The position numbers were made by a program, and so were the translations under genes. Source: Branchipolynoe longqiensis (lineage: Eukaryota; Annelida; Polychaeta; Phyllodocida; Polynoidae). From it: a DNA stretch of 64,000 nt. Within the stretch, counting starts at the first letter, position 1; each line of letters opens with the position of its first letter. The DNA is taken from the NCBI GenBank assembly GCA_030323885.1, contig CM059198.1, forward strand, positions 9,818,086 through 9,882,085, given 5' to 3'. This document shows, one piece after another, positions 21,583-31,249 of the stretch. The notes beneath the pieces are model-generated. The model ran no database searches. It was given only the letters and a program-made list of their open reading frames with translations, and was not told the DNA's origin.

Positions 21583-21891
21583 CATGTGTGTGTGTGCCTA
21601 TGTGTGTGCATATGTGTGTAGATCTGTGTCAGTTTGCCTGTGTGTGCAGTTGTATTTCTGTTTGATTGTGTGTGCAGTTGTGTGTCAGCGTGTGCAGATG
21701 TGTGTCTGTGTGTGCAGATATGTGTCTGTGTGTGTGTGTAAAAGTGTGTCTGTGTATAGCTGTGTGTCTGTTTGTGTAGGTGTGGCATTGTGTATCTGTG
21801 TGCAGATGTGTGGCTGTGTGTGTGCATCTGCGTGTGCCTATGTGTGTAGCTGTGTGCCACTGTCCGTGTGTGCAAATGTATGTCCGTGTAT
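21583..21891. repeat. (TGTGTG) microsatellite, left of inverted-repeat structure
   Basis: TG-rich on the plus strand with GTGTCTGTGTGTGCAGATGT words. Open frames here are of low complexity. A similar TG-rich run, on the same strand, borders the other side at 24201-24565. Confidence 0.95.
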
Positions 21892-22287
21892 CAGGTTGGA
21901 GAGCTTACCTCGATCGGGCTATGGTGGTTAAATACCTCATTCGAGCCCCGGTGCAATTTCCAAGGTCGAATTTCATATAGGAATAAGGTGCAGGTTCACA
22001 AATATGGTTTTAGGAGGTTTTCATATTGGAATACATCACTAGAAAGCCAAAAATTATATCTAATTTCCTGGATATTCCTAGGACATTTAGTTGGGACCGG
22101 ACTGAGTGAATTAACAGTGAATATTAGGAAATAATTCAGTAGTTACACCACATGTCTACAGGACAGAACTGGCCATGATAGTACTGTGTTGGTATAGCCA
22201 TAAATCCTAAACAATAGAGGAAACTCCAGTCAACCATGGGGGTATATGCTGGTCTGTGGCCCACTCATATACTTCCACTTGCCACTG
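21892..22287 (+). repeat. left arm of about 400-bp inverted repeat
   Basis: It runs from CAGGTTGGAGAGCTTACCTC to ACTTCCACTTGCCACTG and is the reverse complement of 23789-24200, with scattered mismatches and small indels. It holds a tRNA-like string GGTTAAATACCTCATTCGAG, CCCCGGTGCAATTTC near 21935, which might be a SINE head. Confidence 0.88.
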
Positions 22288-22288
22288 T

Positions 22289-22880
22289 GTCACTCTCAGA
22301 CTTATTGCAACAATGCAAGAGGCCTAACCTCTGACACTTTCACACTCAGATTTTAACCAAGCACTGCCATTACCCTAAATAATATTCCATTTATATTTTA
22401 TGTTTGAGAATGCATGTACATGTATACATACACATACTTTTAAAGGTATATGTATATATGCACATACATATGTATGTATTATATATAATATACAATATAT
22501 AAATAATATTGCAATATCAGGTGAAGAATAACTTACCAGTGTTCCTAAATGTAAGGATGACTCTGCCAGATACTTCACAATGATAATCCATTTGCAAGTA
22601 GCAAGTTGACTGTTGTGTAGTGTGTGCCTTCAGAAATATGTGTGTGCAGTGCACTGTGGCACAGACCCTTATAAACCAAATCCAATCCACTCTCACACCT
22701 ATTCAAAGGGCATAAGCTCTGACACCTTCACACTCAGTGAGCTCAGCTGCCAGTGGAGGTGCAGCACAGAGAACCATTGGCAACCTGAGGTGTGAAAGCT
22801 TTCCTTGGCAGTTTTTGGTTAAAATCTGAGTGTTAAAGTGTCAGAGCTTAGGCCCCTTGCAATAAGTCTGAGAGTGAAAC
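22289..22880. repeat. inner inverted repeat and its loop
   Basis: GTCACTCTCAGACTTATTGC (22289) through AGATTTTAACCAA (about 22361) is mirrored by TTGGTTAAAATCTGAGTG (22815) through GCAATAAGTCTGAGAGTG. Arms are about 75-80 bp. A third, direct, partial copy (GCATAAGCTCTGACACCTTC, ACACTCAG) lies at about 22690-22740. Confidence 0.85.
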
Positions 22881-22967
22881 AGACTACACATGGGTTAACT
22901 TACCAGTGACAAATGGAGGACCACTCTACAATATATGATGCAGTCATCTCTAAATACAGTATGTATT

Positions 22968-22969
<2 letters not shown>

Positions 22970-23003
<34 letters not shown>

Positions 23004-23225
23004 TATAGTCACATATATAGGTCTCCATATGTGTATATGTATACATATATGTGAATGGATGTATATATAGACATATATATATATAGGTGCATATGTGATA
23101 TTCATATATGTATATACACATAGGTATATGTATATTTATATGTATACACATATGTATGTGTATATGTATATGTATATTTATATTTATATCGATATATATA
23201 TATATTATATATGTATATACATGTA
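22970..23225. repeat. TA and GTATATGTATA microsatellite
   Basis: An AT run at 22971-22999, then ATATGTGTATATGTATACAT words to about 23225. The open frame at 22900-23250 is of low complexity. Confidence 0.95.
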
Positions 23226-23281
23226 TATGAAAATAAAAAAATAATTCCATTAATAATTAAAATAATACGGTAATAATGACG

Positions 23282-23561
23282 GCACCGTGACTCTCATCCT
23301 GATGGCGCCGGGACTCTCGGCCTTCCGGCGCCGGGACTCTCGGCCTGCCGGCGCCGGGACTCTCGGCCTGCCGGCGCCGGGACTCTCGGCCTGCCGGCGC
23401 CGGGACTCGGCCTGCCGGCGCCGGGACTCTCGGCCTGCCGGCGCCGGGACTCTCGGCCTGCCGGCGCCGGGACTCTCGGCCTGCCGGCGCCGGGACTCTC
23501 GGCCTGCCGGCACCGGGACTCTCGGCCTCCCGGCACCAGGCCTCCCGGCACCGGTCTTCCC
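23282..23561. repeat. 23-bp GC-rich minisatellite (GCCGGCGCCGGGACTCTCGG CCT)
   Basis: About 11 units of 23 bp built round the palindrome GCCGGCGCC, followed by GGGACTCTCGGCCT. Units at both edges are degenerate (GCACCGGG, GGCACCAGG). One unit near 23400 lacks three bases. Because 23 is not divisible by 3, all frames cycle through the same three peptides, which explains the overlapping open frames. Confidence 0.95.
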
Positions 23562-23788
23562 TTAAATAATATGAATAGAAATAAAAAGTGATAACCAACA
23601 ATAAAATAAATCAAATACAATAATATTTAAGGTAGGTTTTCCTTAATGTTGTACCAGCAAGACAAGCCATATTTGTGGTGGTAATGCATCAGATGCATAA
23701 TCACAGTTAATTATTTATTATGCATATATATATTGGTATGCAAAAAATATATCTAAATGATTTACAACAGTCCCCACAGGACCTCCCC
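23562..23788. other. AT-rich spacer inside inverted-repeat structure
   Basis: No repeat or gene recognised. Confidence 0.4.
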
Positions 23789-24200
23789 CAGTGGCAAGTG
23801 GAAGTATATGAGTGGGCCACAGACCAGCATATACCCCCATGGTTGACTGGAGTTTCCTCTATTGTTTAGGATTCATGGCTATACCAACACAGTACTACCA
23901 TGTGCATTTCTGTCCTGTAGACATGTGTTGTAACTACTGAATTATTTCCTAATATTCATTGTTAATTTACTCGATCCGGTCCTAACTAAATGTCCTATGA
24001 ATGTTCAGGAAATTAGATATAATTTTGTGCTTTCTAGTGATGTATTCTAATATGAAAACAACCCAAAACTCACTGTTCCACAACCATATTTGTGAACCTG
24101 CACATTAATCTTATATGAAATTTGACCTTCGAAATTGAACCGGGGCTCGAATTAGGTACTTTAACCATCGTAGCTCAAACGAGGTAAGCTCTCCAACCTG
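23789..24200 (-). repeat. right arm of about 400-bp inverted repeat
   Basis: It runs from CAGTGGCAAGTGGAAGTATA to GGTAAGCTCTCCAACCTG, the reverse complement of 21892-22287. Confidence 0.88.
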
Positions 24201-24565
24201 TGTATGGAGCTGTGTGTATGTGTGTGGAGCTGTGTCTATGTGTGTGCAGTTGTATGTACGTGTGTGCAGATGTGTGCATATATGTGCAGTTGTGTGTATG
24301 TGTGTAACTGTGTAGCTGTGTGCAACTATGTGTATGTGTGCAGCGGTGTGTCTGTGTGTGCAGTGTGTGCAGTGTGATTTTTTGTGTCTGTGTGTCTGTG
24401 TGTGCAGCTGTGTGTACGTGTGTCCGTGTGTCTGTGTATCCGTGTGTCTTTGTATCTGTGTGTATGTGTCTGTGTGTCCGTGTGTGTGTGTCTCGGCGTG
24501 TCCGTGTCCTTGTGTGTGTGGCTGCGTGTCTGTGTGTGTGCCATTGTGTCCGTGTGTGTACTAAG
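24201..24565. repeat. (TGTGTG) microsatellite, right of inverted-repeat structure
   Basis: GTGTGTGCAGCTGTGTG-type words. It is on the same strand as the run at 21583-21891, so it is not part of the mirrored arms. Confidence 0.95.
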
Positions 24566-24776
24566 GCATGCTGGCTTGTGTAGTTCGTCTTTTTCGCCCC
24601 TTCATGTATACAACACGGGCCCTGAGTCGGTCACCTGGGACACCGTGAGCCGGTCACGTGCGATACCGTGAGCAGGTCGCGTGGGACACTGTGAGTCGGT
24701 GACGTGGGACACTGTGAACCGGTCATGTAGGGAGCAACAGCAGCCGGCCCAGAAATTGTCTGCTTGCGCTAATTAA
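24566..24776. repeat. short array of about 25-26 bp (GAGCCGGTCACGTGCGATAC)
   Basis: GAGTCGGTCACCTGGGACAC, GAGCCGGTCACGTGCGATAC, GAGCAGGTCGCGTGGGACAC, GAGTCGGTGACGTGGGACAC and GAACCGGTCATGTAGGG give five diverged units between 24622 and 24732. Confidence 0.8.
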
Positions 24777-24850
24777 TACCCCAGTCACACTACTGCTTGC
24801 GACCGCTTGCAATAATCACTTTGCGATCACAAAAAAAAGGAGTGGTTGCA
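24777..24850. mobile_element. GTCACA element T5, partial
   Basis: TACCCCAGTCACACTACTGC follows TTAA. The interior words CTTGCGACCGCTTGCAATAA match T6 and T11. The second terminus is missing; at GGTTGCAAGCTTGCC it runs straight into half a MITE-G. Confidence 0.7.
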
Positions 24851-25019
24851 AGCTTGCCAAAACTAATTTTCCATGTTTGCACTCAAAATATCTCAAAAGT
24901 TTACCATTTAAAATAACAGTAACTTTGAAATAATGTAAAGTAGATACTAGTGATCGATCTAATATATTTATCTCAGAAAAAATACAAATATTTAAAACCA
25001 TTAGACTATGCAACTTTAA
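24851..25019 (-). mobile_element. MITE-G, half copy
   Basis: On the minus strand it reads TTAAAGTTGCATAGTCTAAT, CTGAGATAAATATATTAGAT, CGATCACTAGTATCTACTTT and TTTTGAGTGCAAACATGGAA. It stops at AAGCTTGC. Confidence 0.8.
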
Positions 25020-25095
25020 GTACTGCAACATTGCATTTTTTGCATCGTGGAGGTTCGTGTTCCTCCCTACATGCTTTACATAAATCCAGACCCCT

Positions 25096-25932
25096 GGGCC
25101 CGTATTCATGTGGAGGTGCCAGGGCCTTAACCATGGCTAGGGTAGCTCCACCTGGCTAATGGTGGAAAATTCTTATTCATGTCCCGGTGCCAGCGCTAAC
25201 CGCCGACCGTAGCCTAGGCTAAGCTACCCCAGTTTCAAAACACGTTTAACTGCAAGCCGTGTCGGTTATTGTGGCGGCCGCCGATATATTATAGCCAAAT
25301 CTATAGCCTATTCAATGCGATCATATTTAACAGATTTACATATGCATTAAGTGAAATTTAATCAAATTAACCCTAAAATCGAACCGTTATTAACGCTCCC
25401 GCTGCATTGGCGGCATTATCCATATTGTGGAATCGACGAATGTAAAGTAAACAAATCGCCGCCGCCGCCGCATCGACGTCGATATCCATACTGTCGAAAT
25501 CAACAAAACATCGCCGCTGCCGCATCGGCCGCAATGTATTAGGCCCAAATCTATTCAATGCTATCATATTTAACAGAATTACATACGCAATAAGTGAAAT
25601 TTTATCAATTTAACCCTAAAAATGAACCGATATTAACGCCGTGCCGCATCGGCGGCCTTATTCATATTGTTGACTCGACGAATCTAAACAAAACAAATCG
25701 CCGCCGTCGCCGAATCGGTGGTGTTATTGTCAAGTAGCGGTGGTCGCCGGGTACAAGCAGAGAGGGATTTCCCAAATCTATAAATAAACTCACAGTTAGC
25801 TATCCGTGGCGGTTTGGACATTGGTGAATACGACTTGACCTATTTCTCCAACCCACCGCTAGCCGCGGATAGCTACCCCAGAGCTAGTGTGTAGCACTGG
25901 CTATGCCTGGCACCACTACATGAATACGGGCC
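25096..25932. mobile_element. TIR element GGGCCCGTATTCATG with internal 240-bp-period repeat
   Basis: GGGCCCGTATTCATG at the left is mirrored by CATGAATACGGGCC at the right. Subterminal GAGGTGCCAGGGCC and CTAGGGTAGCT pair with AGCTACCCCAGAGCTAG and GCCTGGCACC. Inside, TATTCAATGCGATCATATTT (25311) repeats at 25551, each followed by CGCCGCCGCCGC-type runs. No coding capacity. I could not settle a target duplication. Confidence 0.78.
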
Positions 25933-26249
25933 TAGATGATTACCCAATTTTGAGTCACTATTGACGGTCCCCTCAATGCTGCAACCACGGGTAGTGAGGT
26001 GAGTAACAGTGGCAAATACATCTTACACGGACAGAAATCTGGAAGAAAATGGCAAATGATAGTGGATCTCGCATTCCCACGTCAGCGGGTCGAACCGGGG
26101 TTTGCCATCTTAGGCGCAAACCTGGTATTCCAAGCCACTCATTCCGGAGCTCTGAGGGCACTGACACTGCCTGCCGATAAATAATATACTCTGTTTCATA
26201 TTATATTCCACAGAACTGAAATGGTGCTTATTCCAGCCACAAAATAACC
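25933..26249. other. low-copy DNA, no gene recognised
   Basis: Short open frames at 25973-26184 on both strands have no recognisable domain. Confidence 0.45.
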
Positions 26250-26467
26250 AGACGGGATGGCTGAATGAGTTAGAGCGTCCGTTTCCCGTGTTGGTAGATC
26301 ATGGGATCGTGGGTTCGAATCCTGGTCGAGTCAAACCAATGACTTAAAAATTGATACTTCTCGCTTCCTGGCCAGACACTTGGCATTATTAGGATAGGGC
26401 AAGGAGCAGCGGAATGAGGAAGACCAGTCGTCTGCGACTGAAATTTCCCCTGCTTAATCAACTAATG
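26250..26467 (+). mobile_element. SINE-B, full-length
   Basis: Head GACGGGATGGCTGAATGAGT, TAGAGCGTCCGTTTCCCG, B-box GGGTTCGAATCC, then GAGTCAAACCAATGACTTA. After ATTATTAGGATAGGGCAAGG the tail is AGCAGCGGAATGAGGAAGAC, CAGTCGTCTGCGACTGAAAT, TTCCCCTGCTTAATCAACTA, with an A-rich end. Confidence 0.92.
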
Positions 26468-26873
26468 TACCAAAAAAACAAAAAAACAAAAATGCAGCGG
26501 AGCCGATTCACTGCTACACAACATAGTTGAGCAGTTTGATTATTATTCGCATAACTAAGGCTATTAGTTCCCTGGCTGCGTGTGAACAAGTTCAGGGACT
26601 CAAATCCATAACCCAATGATTTCACTTTTAGTCTGCTGAATAAGTTCTTCTGTCAGGAACAAAGTATGTGTCTTCCAGCCGTCTTTCAATTCAGGATTAT
26701 TTACACAAAAGTAGTATATAGAGTATTCGGTATATAATAACTGTTGAATACACAATTTGCAGCATATAACACAATACAATTATGTTACCCACAAGTTCCA
26801 CAGCAATGGTACAAAAGTATTGTCATGCGACTACATTTAATATTTAATTATCACATAGCCATACTGAATTTAA
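26468..26873. other. AT-rich DNA upstream of the RT frame
   Basis: No coding frame continues from the LINE. It is either host DNA or decayed LINE sequence. Confidence 0.4.
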
Positions 26874-27926
26874 TATTCAAATTATTGCATAACCATTCTT
26901 AGCCATTCTTTACAAGATATTGGTGTCAATGGCAAAGACATTAAACTAATTGTGAACTTATACTGGACACAACGTGCATTTATAAAAATGGAGCAGGGTC
27001 TATCGGATGAAGTTATGATTAAACGAGATCGACAGGGGTGTGTATTGTCACCATGTCTATTTAACCTGCACACAGAGATGATTTTCAGATACATTGAAGA
27101 TTGCAAGGGAGTGACAATAGGTGGCATGAATGTCAACAATCTTAGATATGCCGATGACAGTGTAATACTAGCAGACAGTGAGAAAAACCTACAAGATGTA
27201 GTGAATAGAATCAATAAAGCCGGAATACTATTCAACATGAAGATGAATACCAGGAAGACCAAAACAATGGTTATAAGTAAAAAGACAGATAAACCAAATA
27301 TCAATATAATCATAGATGGCACAAACATAGAACAAGTATCCGAATTCATATATCTCAGACAAAAGATTACAAATGATGGGAGATGTGAGGAAGAAATTAA
27401 AAGAAGGATAACAATAGCCCAAACAACATTCTCCAAAATGTATAGAGTGTTAACATCAAGTATGATATTAATACATACAAGGAAGTGTATTCTTCAGTGT
27501 TATGTGTGGTCTACTCTAATGTATGGGGCTGAGCTATGGACAATCTCTAAGAAAATGTACAAACGTTTAGCAGCATTTGAGATGTGGACTTATCGAAGGA
27601 TGATTAAAATATCATGGACAAAGAAGATCACCAAGAAAGAAGTTCTCAGAAAAATTAAAAATACGAAAAGCTTGTTTGCCACTATACAGACAAAGAACCT
27701 TATTTATTTTGGTCACATCCTTCGTCAGAGTTCAATACACCGTACATTGTTGGAAGGGAAGGTGAATGGCAGCAGAGGGAGAGCGAGACCAAGAACATCA
27801 TGGTTTACAAAAATTTCACAGTGGACAGGCTTGAATTATTCACAGTCTATCAGAACAGCACACCATCGGGACAAGTGGAGAACCATTGCATCCAACCCTC
27901 AACTAGAGGACGGAACTATTGATTGA
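26874..27926 (+). CDS. reverse transcriptase C-terminal part, RTE/BovB-like LINE, 5'-truncated
   Basis: This frame is open for about 350 codons after a TAA at 26871; there is no natural start. It matches the second half of a LINE-encoded polymerase, which copies its own RNA into DNA at a nicked chromosomal site. Visible landmarks are RQGCVLSPCLFNLHTEMI (palm), LRYADDSVILADSE with the catalytic Tyr-Ala-Asp-Asp pair, KTKTMVISKK, and a thumb region VSEFIYLRQKITNDGRCEEE, EIKRRITIAQ. The C-terminal LMYGAELWTISKKM, AFEMWTYRRMIKISWT, YFGHILRQSS and RGRARPRTSW follow to a normal end. This order is typical of RTE/BovB-type C-termini. In RQGC the expected preceding Gly-Val is Asp-Arg, and YLGS is YLRQ; both may be damaging. 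The endonuclease domain and the first RT motifs are missing, so it is a dead fragment despite the intact frame. The clade call is from memory of conserved motifs. Confidence 0.88.
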   Translation, partial: YSNYCITILSHSLQDIGVNGKDIKLIVNLYWTQRAFIKMEQGLSDEVMIKRDRQGCVLSPCLFNLHTEMIFRYIEDCKGVTIGGMNVNNLRYADDSVILADSEKNLQDVVNRINKAGILFNMKMNTRKTKTMVISKKTDKPNINIIIDGTNIEQVSEFIYLRQKITNDGRCEEEIKRRITIAQTTFSKMYRVLTSSMILIHTRKCILQCYVWSTLMYGAELWTISKKMYKRLAAFEMWTYRRMIKISWTKKITKKEVLRKIKNTKSLFATIQTKNLIYFGHILRQSSIHRTLLEGKVNGSRGRARPRTSWFTKISQWTGLNYSQSIRTAHHRDKWRTIASNPQLEDGTID

Positions 27927-28257
27927 TTGAGTGATATTCCACTTATTTTGGAATTATATTCAGCAGGAAAGTATGCAGTGGCATACATAAGTGGTTCAGA
28001 AAAGGGTGTACTCAGAGTTGTTGACAAAGACACTTCCGTTGAGTAAGTAGCCTCACTACAAACCACTGGCGCGTTCTTGAAGCTCTGTAACGCTCCAAGA
28101 AGTAGTGGAGAGCATTTGTCAGAGTCCAATTCTGGTGCCACTAGTCACATCCATCACACAAGTATTTTATAGCCGACAATGGAACTTAAAATGTATCTTG
28201 GCCTAATTCTGAATAAAGTATGGGGTTGGATGATACACGCACAACTTGTTTAACCAA
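27927..28257. other. downstream of LINE; possible 3' UTR then unknown
   Basis: The first bases after the stop (TTGATTGAGTGATATTCC) may be LINE 3' UTR. No poly(A) or short-repeat tail is visible. No gene seen. Confidence 0.4.
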
Positions 28258-28690
28258 GCATAACCACATGTCCTCATTACCACATAGGCACCTAGCCAAA
28301 TAGGCATCTAGCCACATAGCAACATAGCAACATAGCCACATGACCACTAGGCCACATAGCGACATATCCACATATCCACATATCCACATAGGCACACAGC
28401 CACATAGCAACATAGCCACATAGCCACATAGCCAAATAGCTACATAGCCACATAGCCACATAGCCACATAGCCACATAGCCACATAGGCACATAGCCACA
28501 TAGCCACATAGCCACATAGCCACATAGCCACATAGCCACATAGCCACATAGCCACATAGCCACATAGCCACTTAGCCACATAGCCACATAGCCACATAGC
28601 CACATAGCCACATAGCCATGTCGTCACATAGCCACATAGCCATGTCATCACATAGCCACATAGCCACATCTCCTCAAAGCCACATATCCA
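28258..28690. repeat. 8-bp array (GCCACATA)n, first block
   Basis: Long tracts of GCCACATA with variants GGCACATA and GCAACATA. With an 8-bp unit the frames repeat every 24 bp. On the minus strand this gives an 8-residue Trp-Leu-Cys-Gly-Tyr-Val-Ala-Met cycle, the source of a 141-codon open frame. Confidence 0.96.
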
Positions 28691-29125
28691 CACACCCACA
28701 TACCCACACACCCACACACCCAGCTACCCACACACCCACACACCCACACACCCACATGCCCACCATCCCTCACTCATCCCACAACCACATAGCCACATAG
28801 CCACATAGCCACATAGCCACATAGCCACATAGCCACATAGCTGCATAGCCACATAACCACATAGCAACATAGCAACATACCCACATAGCCACATAGCCGC
28901 ATAACCACATAGCAACATAGCCTCATGGCCACTAGGCCACACGCCCAAATACCCACCTATCCACCCCCCCCCCCCCCCACACACACACATACCCACCCAC
29001 CCACATGCCCACCTACCCACACACCCACACACCCATATATCCACACACCCATATATCCACACACCCAGCTACCCACACACCCACACACCCACACACCTAC
29101 ACACCCACATGCCCACCGTCCCTCA
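28691..29125. repeat. alternating (CCCACACA) and (GCCACATA) blocks with an inner duplication
   Basis: CCCACACACCCA blocks at about 28691-28765 and 28979-29110 surround another GCCACATA block (28785-28925). A segment of about 80 bp containing CACCCAGCTACCCACACACC and CATGCCCACCATCCCTCACT is present twice (28711-28780, 29063-29134). A 16-base C run lies at about 28963. Confidence 0.93.
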
Positions 29126-29340
29126 CTCATCCCCCATCCCAGGGTCACAACAGCGGCTGGCAATGAACCTCACCCCGCGGGAGGTTTATGTCCTTTCCGG
29201 TTCCGTCATGAATGGAGACTTCCGGTTTTGCTGGTCCTTGCGGGGGTGACCTGTCATGTGACCTGCCCCCGCTAGGTCACACCCTGTGGTGGAGGTGATC
29301 TGTGAGCGCCTTCTGCGGCTCGCGTGTGCTGTGGCATCTA

Positions 29341-29494
29341 GGTTGGTTGTTGGAGTTTCACGTCCTAGCAACAACTAAGGTCATATCAGGATGGGTATTG
29401 ACTTGTGACAGTGCGCATTCATGACGACCTCATAGTGGCTGCCCCACTGGGGGGACCAGGCCACCAGCACCATGACCTGATATCCCACTCAGTC
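29341..29494 (-). mobile_element. SINE-A, truncated 3' part
   Basis: GGTTGGTTGTTGGAGTTTCA, CGTCCTAGCAACAACTAAGG through CATGACCTGATATCCCACTC. It abuts plus-strand SINE-A tails, forming an imperfect palindrome. Confidence 0.88.
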
Positions 29495-29731
29495 GGCCTG
29501 GTCGCCCCAATGTGGCAGCACTATAAAGTCGCCATGAGTGCACACTGTCAAAAGTCAGTTAGTACCGGTCCTGATATGACCTTAGATGATGCTAGGACGT
29601 AAAACAACAACAAAAACAACCCACTCAGTCGGCCTGGTCTCCCCAATGTGGCAGCACTATAAAGTTGCCATGAGTGCACACTGCCGAAAGTCAGTACCGG
29701 TCCTGATACGACCTTAGATGTTGCCAGGACC
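29495..29731 (+). mobile_element. two tandem SINE-A 3' fragments
   Basis: CGGCCTGGTCGCCCCAATGT to an ACAACAACAAAAACAAC tail (to 29622), then CCACTCAGTCGGCCTGGTCT again to TTGCCAGGACC. The repeated CCCACTCAGTCGGCCTGGTC suggests duplication of the fragment. Confidence 0.85.
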
Positions 29732-29990
29732 ACACACTTCAACTAACAACCCACCAACCTTCTCTGCCTACCTGATAAATGGCGGGGGCATGTCACTAAC
29801 AATTCGCAAGGCATCTCAGCACCGGAAGTAAGGACAGAAGCACCCGGGCTCATGGGGCCAATAGATATCCCATGCTGACTCAGCAGTTTACAAACTGGGT
29901 AAGGCAACACAACACATCGCTTTGGTCACGTGTGCCATATGGTTTGTAATCTCCACAACGCCACAAATTGCCGGACGATGGCGCTGCCGT
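29732..29990. other. no feature seen
   Basis: Short spacer between SINE copies. Confidence 0.4.
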
Positions 29991-30268
29991 GGTTGGTTGG
30001 TTTTTGGAGTTTCAGGTCCTCGCAACATCCACTGTCATATCAGGATGGGTATCGACTTGTGACAGTGCGCATTTCATGGTGAATTAAAAGTAGCTGCCCC
30101 ACTGGGAGACCCAGGCCACCACCACCATGACCTGATATCCCACTCGGTCACAGTATCAATTTCTACCTCATTAATTTGACTCGGCCAGGGTTCGAAACCG
30201 GAAGTTCGAATCCCACAACCTACCAGAACGGGAGGCGGACGCTCCACTCATTCGGCCATCGCCTCTGG
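29991..30268 (-). mobile_element. SINE-A with internal deletion
   Basis: The tail GGTTGGTTGGTTTTTGGAGT and the head GGTTCGAAACCGGAAGTTCG are present. The central segment between CACAGTATC and AATTTCTACC is deleted, removing the CTGAGCCAACCAGTCCTTGC box. Confidence 0.9.
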
Positions 30269-30432
30269 TTATAAACCATTATGAAAGACCATAAAAGTTA
30301 GATTTAAGGCTGAGACTAAGCGCTGAGTCAGCATTTAGACATTAAAAGATGTTTTAAACTTTACTGTGCTTGTGTAACGCTTGGGGAAAGGTGCTGCCAG
30401 TGATGGAGTCAAATGGTGCTTGTATTTAGTAA

Positions 30433-31210
30433 TACCCCAGTCACACTACACTTGTGATCGCTTGCGACCACCTTGCAATCACCAATTAAGGGGTAGGGGG
30501 GGTCGAAAAGTGGTCGCGAACAATCACAAGAAGTTGACGACCAATCGGCGACTGGCCAGTCTCCAGTCGGCGACCTCGGGCGACCATTTTAGTTGCAAGG
30601 AGGTTGCAAGTACTGCACTCAAAATATTGCGACCAAAACGAAGGTCGCTGACCATTTTCAGCACTTGGGATCAGTTGCTGACTGGTTGCTGATTGGTAAA
30701 TGACTGGTCATAGGTCACACACTTAGTGTGGGGCACTGAGTCGCCGCCCCAATGCTTTGCCGTTACAACATTCCCCCCAGCTTCTACAACCATCCCTACT
30801 GAAGATTAATCTTCAACCAAAGATTGGGCCGATTTATCAGAGCCTCTCTATACTGTTGCAGTTCTGCAACCAGTAACTGTCATAAGGTTACAAACCACCC
30901 CAAGCAAGAAAGCGCTAGAGACTTTTGGAATTTTTCAAAGCGCACAACTGTACCTTGCTTGCTCCTGCCCGTTGCTTTTGAATAAATTGAAGAACCGGTC
31001 GCTGACAGATCAGCGACCAGTTGCCATCCCCCCTCCTAAAATTTGGGCCTGATAATCGAACGATCGCCGAGTGGTTAGCAACTGGTCGCCGACCGATCAC
31101 CGACCATTCATTTGACCATCTTATTTTTGCTTTGGTCCCATGGAGGTCATTGTCGGAAGGTGGTTACAAAATGGTCGCAAGTGGTCGAAAGCTATATTAT
31201 GACTGATGCC
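30433..31210. mobile_element. GTCACA element T6 (word GGTCGC/GCGACC)
   Basis: The left end TACCCCAGTCACACTACAC follows TAA (30430-30432). The right end TATTATGACTGATGCC is followed by TAA (31211-31213). Right-terminus similarity is weaker than in T1-T4. The interior is filled with TTGCGACC, GGTCGCTGACC and CGATCGCCGAGTGG on both strands. It is interrupted by a non-GTCACA repeat at 30736-30905. Confidence 0.72.
30736..30905 (-). repeat. dispersed repeat H, inside T6
   Basis: GCTTTGCCGTTACAACATTC, AACCAAAGATTGGGCCGATT and TGCAGTTCTGCAACCAGTAA match 40150-40323 in reverse orientation. The nature of the repeat is unknown. Confidence 0.75.
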
Positions 31211-31249
31211 TAACCTAAGACACCTTCAGTTCACTACGATTAGTTAGAG

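Noticed and set aside
23250..23620. Arg/Pro/Ala/Gly-rich frames resembling a low-complexity nuclear protein
   Set aside because: 23-bp array read in all frames; it sits between AT microsatellites without any splice or start context.
26882..27436. 184-codon minus-strand frame with hydrophobic segments
   Set aside because: It is the antisense shadow of the RT frame at 26874-27926.
28186..28717. Repeated Trp-Leu-Cys-Gly-Tyr-Val-Ala-Met frame, superficially membrane-protein-like
   Set aside because: 24-bp cycle of the 8-bp GCCACATA array; present in two frames on the same strand.
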